Below are positions 43,769 through 52,698 of a stretch of 64,000 bases of DNA, piece after piece. Location: contig NZ_BMCF01000008.1 of assembly GCF_014635045.1 (NCBI RefSeq), forward strand, positions 1 through 64,000, read 5' to 3'. The stretch is from Staphylococcus nepalensis. Its GTDB lineage: Bacteria > Bacillota > Bacilli > Staphylococcales > Staphylococcaceae. Each line of letters begins with the position of its first letter. Position 1 is the first letter of the stretch. The notes under the pieces were generated by a model. That model did no database searches. It worked only from the letters and a program-made list of their open reading frames with translations, and had not been told where the DNA came from. The position numbers were made by a program, and so were the translations under genes.

Positions 43769-43852
43769 TAAAAAAACGTCTATCTCTATAAAAAAGATAG
43801 ACGTCGTTCCGGTGTCTAGTTTTTTATAGAGGGTGTCAGCTAGAAACCTCTG
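43769..43852 (-). ncRNA. PreQ1-I riboswitch with transcription terminator
   Basis: Read on the minus strand, AGAGG (43851..43847), a loop containing UCUAGCUGACA, CCCUCU, then AUAAAAAACUA form the preQ1-I aptamer: stem 1 AGAGG/CCUCU and a pseudoknot of the A-rich tail and CUA with the loop. The loop is two bases longer than in the well-known B. subtilis queC element. About 10 bases on, ACGTCTATCT and AGATAGACGT (43804..43776) form a terminator followed by TTTTTTT. PreQ1 binding should end transcription before queC. Confidence 0.92.
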
Positions 43853-43960
43853 TTTCATTTATACCGTGACTAGAATAATACATTTAAGCTGTAAAATCAA
43901 GTTAGGATTTGGGATAATGAACATAATAAATGTTTATATAAATACTATTGAGGTGATTTA

Positions 43961-44554
43961 ATGCTACTTGTAATCGATAATAAAGATTCATTCACATATA
44001 ATATTGTAGATTATCTTAAACAATGCTATGCAAGAGAAGTGTTTGTTATTGATGTTGATGAAGTTGTTATAGATGAGATTTTCGGTATGAAACCAGAAGC
44101 GATTGTCATATCGCCAGGGCCAGGCAAGCCAATAGATTATCCTATACTGAACAAAGTGATAGACCGATTTGCCAAACATGTCCCGATTTTAGGTGTTTGT
44201 TTAGGATTTCAACTCATAGTTACACATTTCGGCGGTGACATTATAAAAAACAAAAAACCAATTCACGGTCATACAACTTTCATTACGCATAAAGGTACAG
44301 ACATTTTTAAAGGCTTACCTACGACGTTTTCGGTCATGCGTTATCATTCCTTAATGGCTAACATACATACATTTCCTTCAATACTACGCGCTACAGCTAT
44401 CAATGATGAAGGTGTTATTATGGCATGTGCACATCAAGATGATGCTGTTTACGGTGTGCAATATCATCCTGAATCAATTTTAAGTGAGTACGGTATAGAA
44501 CAAATTAAATTATTTATTGAAATTGTGGAGGCATATCATGCAAATAAAGTTTAA
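43961..44554 (+). CDS. pabA: Aminodeoxychorismate synthase glutamine amidotransferase subunit
   Basis: A 197-aa class I glutamine amidotransferase. NKDSFTYNIVDYL is the typical start, ISPGPGKP and GVCLGFQLI carry the oxyanion loop and nucleophile cysteine, and YHPESILSEYG contains the catalytic His and Glu. It supplies ammonia to PabB for 4-amino-4-deoxychorismate, the folate precursor. The next gene begins inside its last codons (16-base overlap), and pabABC form one operon. A TrpG role is less likely because pabB and pabC follow. Confidence 0.93.
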   Translation: MLLVIDNKDSFTYNIVDYLKQCYAREVFVIDVDEVVIDEIFGMKPEAIVISPGPGKPIDYPILNKVIDRFAKHVPILGVCLGFQLIVTHFGGDIIKNKKPIHGHTTFITHKGTDIFKGLPTTFSVMRYHSLMANIHTFPSILRATAINDEGVIMACAHQDDAVYGVQYHPESILSEYGIEQIKLFIEIVEAYHANKV

Positions 44555-45677
44555 TTATCGTTATTACATAGATGAAGAACAAAATGAAACATATCAATTG
44601 CAACTCACAAAATATTTGCGTAAAAAAATTGCATACCACATTGAAGAGGTAGGAGAAGTTGTACGTTTTGCTGAGACACATCAAAATAATGGCGATTATG
44701 TCGCTTTATATTTGCCTTATGAAGCAGCTACTTACTTCAACAGTCAAATGGCAACTATCGAATCAGAATCTTCATTTATATATGCAGCCGCTTATGTATT
44801 TAAACAAGCAAAAAATGAAGGGAAAAAAGTGTGTAATGGATATCAAAAGAAACATCATTTTACCTTCCAATATGCACATGAACAAATGATTAAACACATC
44901 AAATGGGTACAACATGCTATAACTGAAGGCAATACATATCAAGTCAATTATACGACAAGGCTAAAAGACGATATACGAGGGCCAATCTCTGAATTGTACC
45001 ATGTATTGCAAAGAGACAACCATGGTTATTATTCTGCATTAATCGACACAGATGAAGTGCAAATTGCATCATTGTCTCCAGAGCTTTTCTTTCAATACGG
45101 ACCTTTTAAAAAACAATCTAACACCATTTTAAGCAAACCTATGAAAGGTACAATTGCTAGGGGTAAAACAGAATTAGAAGATCGAGATAATTTAAATCAG
45201 TTAATATGTTCCACGAAAGACAGAGCTGAAAATGTAATGATTGTTGATTTATTACGCAATGATATTAGTAGAATTGCTAATACTGGAACGGTGAAAGTCT
45301 ACAAACCATTTCATATTGAAACATACCAGACAGTCTATCAAATGACCTCCATGGTAACTGGACAGTTGGGACGCCATTTGTCTTTAGAAAGTATATTAAA
45401 AGCAATATTCCCATGCGGTTCTATTACTGGTGCGCCGAAACTCAACACAATGACCTATATTAAACAATTAGAACAAACATCTAGAAATGGCTACTGTGGC
45501 ACAATTGGTTTGTTGTTACCTAGTGGGAAATCTATATTTAATGTACCAATTCGTACAATACAATATATAAACGGAGAAGCAGTATATGGTGTGGGAGCAG
45601 GTATTACAATAGATTCCAATCCTGAAGCAGAAGTACAAGAATTTAAAGATAAGACTAAAATATTGGAGAGATTATAA
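44538..45677 (+). CDS. pabB: Aminodeoxychorismate synthase component I
   Basis: A 379-aa chorismate-binding enzyme. GNTYQVNYTTRL, LSPELFFQYG, LSKPMKGTIARG, ENVMIVDLLRNDISRIA and FPCGSITGAPKLNTM form the active site of PabB/TrpE proteins. It aminates chorismate to 4-amino-4-deoxychorismate with PabA. The frame opens at 44517, but ATG 44538 is preceded by GGAGG and is accepted. Its N-terminal region is short compared with TrpE, as usual for Gram-positive PabB. The stop overlaps the pabC start by one base. Confidence 0.94.
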   Translation: MQIKFNYRYYIDEEQNETYQLQLTKYLRKKIAYHIEEVGEVVRFAETHQNNGDYVALYLPYEAATYFNSQMATIESESSFIYAAAYVFKQAKNEGKKVCNGYQKKHHFTFQYAHEQMIKHIKWVQHAITEGNTYQVNYTTRLKDDIRGPISELYHVLQRDNHGYYSALIDTDEVQIASLSPELFFQYGPFKKQSNTILSKPMKGTIARGKTELEDRDNLNQLICSTKDRAENVMIVDLLRNDISRIANTGTVKVYKPFHIETYQTVYQMTSMVTGQLGRHLSLESILKAIFPCGSITGAPKLNTMTYIKQLEQTSRNGYCGTIGLLLPSGKSIFNVPIRTIQYINGEAVYGVGAGITIDSNPEAEVQEFKDKTKILERL

Positions 45678-46285
45678 TGCAATTATTTGAAACGTTGAAA
45701 TTAGAAGCAGGAGATTTTTTAAGGTTATCTTACCATCATGACAGAATGAAGCGGTCTGCAGAACACTTTCACATTACATTTCAAGATGAAAGATGGCATG
45801 CAATCATTAGAGAAATTAAAGCGTTGTGCTCGAATGACACCTATAGAGTAAAAATATTACTTAATCCAAATGGCGTATTTGATTACGAGTTAGCAAGTTT
45901 ACCACCAAAAGATAGCTTTACAGCTAAACTTGTTCAGTTACAGCCTATTCAAGATAACTGTATACTCACAAATAAAACAACAAACAGGGCACATTTAATG
46001 CACAATCATGAGACAGATCTCATATTATTATATGATAAAGAAGGTAAAATATTAGAATTTGATATAGGTAATATTATGATTAAAGAGGGAAATGAATTGT
46101 ATACGCCTGTTTTTGATAACGATTTTTTAAAAGGTTGCAAAAGGCAAGCACTTATAGATGAAGGTAGATTAATTGAAAAAAATTATGATATACAAGAATT
46201 TAGAGAAAAATTAAGCCACCATCAAATAAAGGTTTTTCTAATAAATAGTTTGAGAGAGGTTGCCGATGTTGAAATAAATCTATAG
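45677..46285 (+). CDS. pabC: 4-Amino-4-deoxychorismate lyase, short form
   Basis: A 202-aa fold-type IV PLP enzyme. FETLKLEAGDFLRLSYHHDRM is the family's N-terminus, CILTNKTTNRA contains the PLP lysine, and ILEFDIGNIMIKEG corresponds to the E..SNIF loop. It eliminates pyruvate to give p-aminobenzoate. It is clearly shorter than most PabC proteins (250-290 aa), as are other staphylococcal versions, but the core residues are intact. The ATG overlaps the pabB stop (TAATG), so translation is coupled. Confidence 0.9.
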   Translation: MQLFETLKLEAGDFLRLSYHHDRMKRSAEHFHITFQDERWHAIIREIKALCSNDTYRVKILLNPNGVFDYELASLPPKDSFTAKLVQLQPIQDNCILTNKTTNRAHLMHNHETDLILLYDKEGKILEFDIGNIMIKEGNELYTPVFDNDFLKGCKRQALIDEGRLIEKNYDIQEFREKLSHHQIKVFLINSLREVADVEINL

Positions 46286-46484
46286 AATATAGAAAGTATA
46301 AGAAATATATATTTTTCCATTCTAATGATTGTAGTTAAGGTGTTGAAAAAGCAGTTTACTATAACTACGCTATCAACATTTAATAAATAAAATGAGATGA
46401 CGTATTCTAAAATTATAATTAAAACAATATAAATGAAGTAAGACAAATCTTAAAAAATTTAATGTCGGCGAGTGAGGCAAAATA

Positions 46485-46688
46485 ATGATAGTGCTATGGT
46501 TTTTATTAATTATTATTCTAAGTGTGCTTACTAAATGGCACGCGAATTATTTAATGAAACAGCAAAAATATTATATTACAAAATTAATAGTCACTATATC
46601 ATGCGCGATTCAGTTGATATTTATTTACGCTTTAGTCAAAGAAATAATAAGATATTTAACGCAGATATTGAATGTATTTTATCGATAG
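46485..46688 (+). CDS. Small membrane protein, 67 aa
   Basis: Two hydrophobic helices (LWFLLIIILSVLTKWHANYLM and LIVTISCAIQLIFIYALVKEII) joined by a basic loop (KQQKYYITK), then a short tail. GAGTGAGG ribosome site. It is 23 bases before pxpB and on the same strand, so it could be the first gene of that transcript. Not recognised; a small accessory or regulatory membrane protein is possible. Confidence 0.62.
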   Translation: MIVLWFLLIIILSVLTKWHANYLMKQQKYYITKLIVTISCAIQLIFIYALVKEIIRYLTQILNVFYR

Positions 46689-46710
46689 AAACAATAGATG
46701 AGGTGAATTT

Positions 46711-47418
46711 ATGAAGATATACAGTCAAGGTGATCAAGCCATTGTGGTTTCTATAGAAAAAGAGGTTTCTAAGGATTTAACTGAAGACCTACTAGCATTA
46801 AAAACATATCTTGTTAATAAAAACTATCCATTTATTACAGAAATTGTACCGACAGAGTCTGATATGATGATTTGCTATGATGCGCGAGATATGATTAAAC
46901 ATCACAACATAAAATCACCATTTCTATACATGAAAGCATTGTTGCAATCTGTAAAGTTAGAAATTAAACATGTAGAAAAAACGGCGGACCCAATACAAAT
47001 ACCTGTAGTATACGGGAGTGATTTTGGGCCTGATTTAGCATCTTTATTAAAATATTATGAAATGGATTTTGATAAATTTGTAAAATTGCATACAGCTCCA
47101 AACTACTTTGTGTCAATGATGGGATATTCTCCTGGTTTTCCCTATTTAACTGGTATGGATAAACGTTTATTTGTAAATCATACAGGGGGCAAAAAAGTCT
47201 TTATCCCGGCAGGATCAGTAATAATTGAAGGAAAAAAAACAGGCATTACTACAATTGATACGTATGGAGATTGGCTAGTCATCGGTTATACTCCAGTTGA
47301 ATTATTTAACCCGCATCAATCAGATTTCACTACTCTAAAATTAGGTGATAATGTACAGTTTAACGCAATTACTGAGGAAGCACTGGATTTAGGAGGCTTT
47401 GAACCATGTCAATCATAA
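46711..47418 (+). CDS. pxpB: 5-Oxoprolinase subunit B (KipI-like)
   Basis: A 235-aa carboxyltransferase-domain subunit: YSQGDQAIVVSIE at the N-terminus, IPVVYGSDFGPDL, YFVSMMGYSPGFPYLTGMD and IPAGSVIIEGKKTGITTIDTYGDW are diagnostic. With PxpA and PxpC it hydrolyses 5-oxoproline (pyroglutamate) with ATP to glutamate. In B. subtilis the homologue KipI inhibits KinA, but staphylococci lack that pathway. Overlaps pxpC by 13 bases. No pxpA gene is adjacent. Confidence 0.9.
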   Translation: MKIYSQGDQAIVVSIEKEVSKDLTEDLLALKTYLVNKNYPFITEIVPTESDMMICYDARDMIKHHNIKSPFLYMKALLQSVKLEIKHVEKTADPIQIPVVYGSDFGPDLASLLKYYEMDFDKFVKLHTAPNYFVSMMGYSPGFPYLTGMDKRLFVNHTGGKKVFIPAGSVIIEGKKTGITTIDTYGDWLVIGYTPVELFNPHQSDFTTLKLGDNVQFNAITEEALDLGGFEPCQS

Positions 47419-48410
47419 TAGAAAGTGAAGGATTATTCTCTAGTTTCCAAGATTTTGGTCGTAAAGGCTATGAACATAACGGCGTGATTCCTGGAGGTGC
47501 TTTAGATCCACTCTCACACGAAATTGCTAATCGTTTAGTAGCTAATGATAAAAATGAAGCTACTTTGGAAATGACAAACAGAATGGCTAGTATTCGTTTT
47601 ACTGAGTCAACTTTAATTGCACTAAGCGGTGGGAATTTTAAAGCTAAAACAGAACAATTAAAAGTTTTACCAAATAAACTTTATTTAATGGAAAAAGGAG
47701 ACGTGCTTGAATTTACAGAAACTACACGTACTTCAAGAGTTTATTTAGCCGTAGGTGGGGGCTTCGAGTTAGACGAGTGGTTAGGGTCTGCATCTACAGA
47801 CTTTATGTCTAAAATAGGAGGATTTCATGGTCGTAGATTAGAAAAAGGCGATGAAATCAACATGAAACGTAACTATACAGAACGTCATTATAAACTTTTT
47901 GAAAATCTTGAACATACGCACCAAACGAATTGGGGTATAGACGGTTATGCGCTTTCTTTTAACTATATGTCAGATGTGTTCCATGTCATTAAAAATAAAG
48001 GTACAGAAGATTTTGATCAAGATGCATTAAATCGATTCACTTATGGAGAATATAAAGTAACAAGTAAAGCGAATAGAGTAGGGATGTATGTAGAGGGACA
48101 GCCTGTTAAAGCATTTTATGAAGACATGCCGGCGCATCAATCTGTTCAAATCGGAACAATCCAAGTGAAAAGAGATGGCACCCCAATCATTTTATTAAAC
48201 GATCACTACACACTAGGGAGTTACCCCCAAATTGGAACTGTTGCAAGTTATCATTTAACAAAATTAGGGCAGAAACATCCCGGAACTAAATTGAAATTCC
48301 AATTTATAGATATCGAAACTGCAGAAAAAAATCTAATAAAATATACGAATTGGTTAAACCAACTATTTCATGGAATTGAGTATAGAATGCAACTAGAGAT
48401 GTTAAAATAG
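47406..48410 (+). CDS. pxpC: 5-Oxoprolinase subunit C (KipA-like)
   Basis: A 334-aa biotin-dependent carboxyltransferase-like protein: SEGLFSSFQDFGRKGYEHNGVIPGGALDPLSHEIANRLV (seen in parts: DFGRKGYEHNGV, GALDPLSHEIAN), ALSGGNFKAK, VYLAVGGGFEL, SKANRVGMYVEG and PIILLNDHYTLGSYPQIGTV. It is the partner of PxpB in 5-oxoproline cleavage. Translation is coupled to pxpB by a 13-base overlap. Followed by a gene-free stretch of nearly 1 kb. Confidence 0.92.
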   Translation: MSIIIESEGLFSSFQDFGRKGYEHNGVIPGGALDPLSHEIANRLVANDKNEATLEMTNRMASIRFTESTLIALSGGNFKAKTEQLKVLPNKLYLMEKGDVLEFTETTRTSRVYLAVGGGFELDEWLGSASTDFMSKIGGFHGRRLEKGDEINMKRNYTERHYKLFENLEHTHQTNWGIDGYALSFNYMSDVFHVIKNKGTEDFDQDALNRFTYGEYKVTSKANRVGMYVEGQPVKAFYEDMPAHQSVQIGTIQVKRDGTPIILLNDHYTLGSYPQIGTVASYHLTKLGQKHPGTKLKFQFIDIETAEKNLIKYTNWLNQLFHGIEYRMQLEMLK

Positions 48411-49365
48411 TTAACGTAGTGTCTTTATAGAATATAGTTGCGCACGAATGCAATACTACAATCACATTTTAACTCACATCAAAATTGAAATTAAAATCAT
48501 ATTACGATAGCTGATACTAATGAGACAAGTCTAAATCAAATTTTATAGAATGGTTTTGCTGTGGTATTTGAGCAACCATAACTAGAAAAAAGAATATAAG
48601 CGCTAGGGCTCACATATAAGTTTTGCTTTAAAAGTCTTATATAAATACATTAGCACTTCATTGCTTGAGAGCCAATACCAAAAATTGCCTGGGATATTGC
48701 TTATGTTCCAGGCTTTTTATTTAAAGTGTAACTAGCGTTTTATACGTATACTCATGTTAAATGGTTGTTTAACTCAATAGGTATAATCCCTCTTTGATTT
48801 AAATAGGTCCATAGTCTGATTAATTCGTCGCATGAAACACGTATAATTATATAGGAAATTTAATTTTTTACTTTAATTTAATCTTGTTTTCATACGCGTT
48901 TAACAATGCCTTCATAAAAGGTTTTGATAGGGGTTTTTTATGAAAAAAAGTGTGTTTTTACTTGATATTACTTAAGAATTGCTTTATATTTATTAATTGA
49001 ACTATAATCGTTTTATTACAAAAATATTACATGGTAAAGTAGTAGTAAAAGCGATGTAAATAACAATCATAATTCTGAACAATAACGTAATTTACAATAA
49101 AACACCTATAATTCACAAATTTTTAGAAAATATTTTTAATTAATAGAATTAATTGATCATTGATGAAACAAGTACTCAGAAGTGAGATTTGGTTGAATTT
49201 AGCTATATAAATTGTAAACCATATTTTTATAAATTTTAACTTTCGCAAATAACGATAAAAGTATAGTTAGAAGATGTTAACTACGAACTAACAATGATTA
49301 CAAATATATTTTATTGGACTAGGTACTAGGACCAACTTTTATTAATTTATATCGGGGGAACAAAC
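48411..49365. other. Gene-free kilobase before ltaS
   Basis: 955 AT-rich bases. A structured element with its own terminator occupies about 48600-48720 (listed separately). A possible 11-codon frame MKKSVFLLDIT (48940-48975) follows GATAGGGG, which may be chance. The last 350 bases contain no stable structure and presumably hold the ltaS promoter; I cannot place it with confidence. The ltaS ribosome site is GGGGGA at about 49353. Confidence 0.5.
48600..48721 (+). ncRNA. Candidate small RNA with intrinsic terminator
   Basis: ATATAAG-TTTT (48614-48624) pairs with AAAA-GT-CTTATAT (48630-48642), enclosed by GGCTC (48607-48611) and GAGCC (48669-48673). It is followed by GCCTGG (about 48687) pairing with CCAGGC and TTTTTATTT, an intrinsic terminator 280 bases beyond the pxpC stop. 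No ORF fits. The arrangement suggests an independent RNA of about 120 bases, or a long structured 3' UTR of pxpC. Confidence 0.45.
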
Positions 49366-51306
49366 ATGAGTCTACACAAAAAGAAATTAACTCTTTTTGC
49401 GTTTTTTATCATAACTGTCTTAACAGTTACTGCTAAAACGTATTTTTCATACTATGTTGATTTTTCTTTAGGTGTTAAAGGGTTAGTTCAAAACTTAATC
49501 TTATTAATGAATCCATATAGTTTAATCGCTTTAGTATTGAGTATTTTCTTATTTTTCAAAGGTAAGAAAGCCTTTTGGTTTATATTTATAGGTGGTTTTC
49601 TTTTAACTTTCCTATTATACGCAAATGTAGTGTATTTTAGATTTTTCTCTGATTTCTTAACATTTAGTACATTAAACCAAGTAGGGAATGTTGAATCAAT
49701 GGGAGGCGCTGTTTCTGCTTCATTTAAATGGTATGACTTTGCTTACTTTATTGATACAATCATTTATTTATTTATATTAATTTTCAAACAAAAATGGTTA
49801 GATAAACGGGTGTTTAGTAAAAAGTTTGTCCCGGTAATCATGGCAGCATCTGTTGCATTGTTCTTCCTGAACCTTGCTTTTGCAGAATCAGATCGTCCAG
49901 AATTATTAACACGTACATTTGACCATAAATACTTAGTAAAATACTTAGGCCCGTATAATTTCACAGTTTATGATGGTGTGAAAACAATTCAAAATAATCA
50001 ACAAAAAGCGTTGGCCAATGAAGATGATTTAACTAAAGTATTGAATTACACAAAACAAAAAAGAACCGAGCCAAACAAAGAATATTTTGGCGCGGCTAAA
50101 AAGAAAAATGTGATTAAAATACATTTAGAAAGTTTCCAAACGTTCTTAATTAATAAAAAAGTAAATGGAGAAGAAGTAACGCCATTCTTGAATAAACTTT
50201 CAACTGGTAATGAAGGATATAGATATTATCCAAACTTCTTCCATCAAACAGGACAAGGTAAAACTTCTGACTCAGAGTTCACGATGGATAATAGTTTATA
50301 TGGACTGCCTCAAGGTTCAGCATTCTCACTTAAAGGTGATAATACGTACCAAGCATTGCCAGCTATTTTACATCAACAACAAGGTTATACATCAAGCGTA
50401 ATGCACGGAGATTATAAAACGTTCTGGAATCGTGACCAAGTATACAGACATTTTGGTATCGATAAATTTTATGATGCGACCTATTATGACATGTCTGAAG
50501 AAAATCTTGAAAATTTAGGTCTAAAAGATAAAGAGTTCTTTAAAGAGTCAGCGAATTACCTAGCGAAAGAAAAAGAACCTTTCTATAGCCATTTAATCAC
50601 ATTAACGAACCACTATCCATTTACGTTATCGCCAGAAGACGCGTCAATTGATAAGCCAAATACTGGAGATTCAACTGTAGATGGTTATGTACAAACGGCT
50701 AGATATTTAGATGAATCATTAGAAGAGTTTGTCAATGAATTGAAAGAGAAAGGCATCTATGATGATTCTGTTATTATGATTTATGGTGACCATTATGGTA
50801 TTTCAGAAAACCATAACAAAGCAATGGAAAAATTATTAGGTGAAGAGATTACACCAGCTAAGTTCACTGATTTAAACCGCACAGGCTTCTGGTTGAAAAT
50901 ACCTGGTAAAGAAGGCACTGTAGATAAGACATATGCTGGGCAAGCAGATGTTATGCCTACATTGCTCCATTTGATGGGTATTGACACTAAAAACTATTTA
51001 ATGATGGGAACGGACTTATTATCAAAAGATCATAATGATACAGTACCATTTAGAAATGGTGATTTTGTTACCAAAGACTATAAATATGTAAATGGTAGAA
51101 TATACGATAATAAGAATAACGAACCGGTTACTGAAAAACCAAGCGATTTTGATGCACGAAAACAACAAGCTGAAAAAGACTTGGAAATGAGTGACGACGT
51201 GATTAACGGTGATTTATTGAGATTTTATGATAATCCCGATTTCGATAAAGTCAAACCATCCCAATATAAATACGAACCAGGACCAAAAGGACAAGAGAAA
51301 AAATAG
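49366..51306 (+). CDS. ltaS: Lipoteichoic acid synthase LtaS
   Basis: A 646-aa polyglycerolphosphate synthase. Five transmembrane helices fill residues 1-170; a linker ends at the signal-peptidase site ALA (215-217, cut before Asn218); the extracellular sulfatase-like domain follows. Catalytic Thr300 is in [18 protein letters not shown], Glu255 in [10 protein letters not shown], and metal ligands in [10 protein letters not shown]. It polymerises glycerolphosphate from phosphatidylglycerol onto the glycolipid anchor. Length and key residues match S. aureus LtaS as I know it. Monocistronic, with GGGGGA ribosome site and terminator. Confidence 0.98.
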   Translation: MSLHKKKLTLFAFFIITVLTVTAKTYFSYYVDFSLGVKGLVQNLILLMNPYSLIALVLSIFLFFKGKKAFWFIFIGGFLLTFLLYANVVYFRFFSDFLTFSTLNQVGNVESMGGAVSASFKWYDFAYFIDTIIYLFILIFKQKWLDKRVFSKKFVPVIMAASVALFFLNLAFAESDRPELLTRTFDHKYLVKYLGPYNFTVYDGVKTIQNNQQKALANEDDLTKVLNYTKQKRTEPNKEYFGAAKKKNVIKIHLESFQTFLINKKVNGEEVTPFLNKLSTGNEGYRYYPNFFHQTGQGKTSDSEFTMDNSLYGLPQGSAFSLKGDNTYQALPAILHQQQGYTSSVMHGDYKTFWNRDQVYRHFGIDKFYDATYYDMSEENLENLGLKDKEFFKESANYLAKEKEPFYSHLITLTNHYPFTLSPEDASIDKPNTGDSTVDGYVQTARYLDESLEEFVNELKEKGIYDDSVIMIYGDHYGISENHNKAMEKLLGEEITPAKFTDLNRTGFWLKIPGKEGTVDKTYAGQADVMPTLLHLMGIDTKNYLMMGTDLLSKDHNDTVPFRNGDFVTKDYKYVNGRIYDNKNNEPVTEKPSDFDARKQQAEKDLEMSDDVINGDLLRFYDNPDFDKVKPSQYKYEPGPKGQEKK

Positions 51307-51314
51307 TTAAATGA

Positions 51315-51352
51315 TAAGCCCTCATTCCATTTAAATAATGGATGGGGCTTAA
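51315..51352 (+). terminator. Terminator of ltaS
   Basis: AAGCCCTCATTCCATT (51315-51330) pairs with AATGGATGGGGCTT (51337-51350) with one bulge, 10 bases after the stop codon. Confidence 0.85.
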
Positions 51353-51413
51353 TATTTTATCTGGCATTTTCCTCAGGTTGACTGAAACGTGTGTTTACAT
51401 AACTATCTTACAA

Positions 51414-51462
51414 ACAAAGATGAGCCGGAGACATAAGGTGCAATGTCTCCGGCTCATTTGTA
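51414..51462. terminator. Second strong hairpin after ltaS
   Basis: ACAAAGATGAGCCGGAGACA pairs over about 18 bp with TGTCTCCGGCTCATTTGT (51445-51462), loop about 11. Neither strand has a clean T-run directly after the stem. It is unusually GC-rich for this genome and stands alone; a terminator for minus-strand transcripts or a structured RNA element are both possible. Confidence 0.6.
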
Positions 51463-51600
51463 TTATTGGGGCAAGTGGACTGGTCTGAAAATGCGCTTAT
51501 AAAAATGAATCATTCATGCGATTCACTTAATCTAAACGTTTATCCTAGTCGTTCTTGCCAAAGAGGACAATGAAACCTATTTAGAAAGTGTCATTTCTGT

Positions 51601-51690
51601 CTAGTTCTTCTTTCTTTGATATTGAAAGCAGGTGATTAAACCTAGAATGATATTTATTGCATACGTTAATAAATTAATTATCAATATCAT
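51601..51690 (-). CDS. Possible 29-aa hydrophobic peptide (toxin-like)
   Basis: The minus strand encodes MILIINLLTYAINIILGLIT followed by CFQYQRKKN and a stop: one transmembrane helix with a basic tail, the general look of type I toxin peptides in Gram-positives. No good ribosome site precedes the ATG, and no antisense RNA promoter was identified. The surrounding 51463-51767 stretch contains no other gene. It may be chance coding in AT-rich DNA. Confidence 0.25.
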   Translation of the reverse strand: MILIINLLTYAINIILGLITCFQYQRKKN

Positions 51691-51767
51691 AGCAGGCTAA
51701 CAAAGCGTGTAATAAAACCCTCTAATTGAGCCCGGTTCTTTTGTTCAAGTATTGTCATAATAACCCT

Positions 51768-52586
51768 TTATCCAAGTGCAACATCTAAAATCATCATAAT
51801 TGTAAAGCCTAACATTAAGCTTAATGTAGCTAAATCAGTGTTATTACTAGCTTGAGAATCTGGGATAAGCTCTTCTACAACAACAAATATCATAGCACCA
51901 GCTGCAAACGCAAGTGCATATGGTAACATTGGCGTAATGAATAGAACGGCTGCAGCACCTATAGTAGCGAATATCGGTTCAACAATAGCAGAAGCCTGTC
52001 CATAGTTGAAAGCTTTCCATCTTGAAGCGCCAGCTGCTCTAATAGGCATAGAGAGTGCAGCACCTTCCGGAATGTTTTGAATACCGATACCGATAGCTAA
52101 ACCAAGTGCACCTAACAACGTTGCTTGCCCATTACCAGCTACTACGCCTCCAAAAGCTACACCAATAGAGAGACCTTCTGGTATATTATGTAACGTTATT
52201 GCTAATACGAGCAAAGTATTCTTATTGAGTTTTTTAGTTCCTACACCTTCTTGGTATTGGTTCGTATCTTGGGTGTTTGGGTGTATGTGTGGAATAACTA
52301 AATCTAAAGCGCGAATGAAAAAACCGCCCAATAAAAAACCGATAGCTGCTGGTGCCCATGCAAAAGCTGATCCTGCACCATAATTGATGGCGGGTTGTAG
52401 TAGAGACCAGAAACTTGCAGCAATCATAATGCCTGCAGCAAAACCTTGCATTGAATTAAGTATTTTATCGTTAACTCTTTTGAAAATAAAAACAGCTGCA
52501 GCACCTAATGCAGTAAGTAACCAAGTGATGATACCTGCAATTAATGCTTGGATAAAAGGAGGTAAATCTTGGAAAAAATCCGACAT
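51768..52586 (-). CDS. ZIP-family divalent metal transporter
   Basis: A 272-aa membrane protein with eight predicted helices. The GufA/ZupT-type signatures are LAITLHNIPEGLSIGVAFGG in helix 4 and IGIQNIPEGAALSMP in helix 5, which together form the binuclear metal site, plus IVEPIFATIG and a histidine-containing loop IPHIHPNTQD. It imports or equilibrates zinc and possibly manganese or iron. AAGGGAGCG ribosome site. Divergent from the ABC-F gene, about 110 bases apart. Confidence 0.9.
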   Translation of the reverse strand: MSDFFQDLPPFIQALIAGIITWLLTALGAAAVFIFKRVNDKILNSMQGFAAGIMIAASFWSLLQPAINYGAGSAFAWAPAAIGFLLGGFFIRALDLVIPHIHPNTQDTNQYQEGVGTKKLNKNTLLVLAITLHNIPEGLSIGVAFGGVVAGNGQATLLGALGLAIGIGIQNIPEGAALSMPIRAAGASRWKAFNYGQASAIVEPIFATIGAAAVLFITPMLPYALAFAAGAMIFVVVEELIPDSQASNNTDLATLSLMLGFTIMMILDVALG

Positions 52587-52698
52587 AAGCTACGCTCCCT
52601 TGTATCATTTGAGTTCAAAAAGGTGTATAATATATAGAACTGAAATTAAGTTTAACAGAATTCATTATAATTTTCGATATTAAAAAGGATGTTGGACG

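Noticed and set aside
48940..48975. Eleven-codon ORF MKKSVFLLDIT
   Set aside because: It has a G-rich ribosome site but is very short, in AT-rich DNA, with no promoter or conservation evidence.
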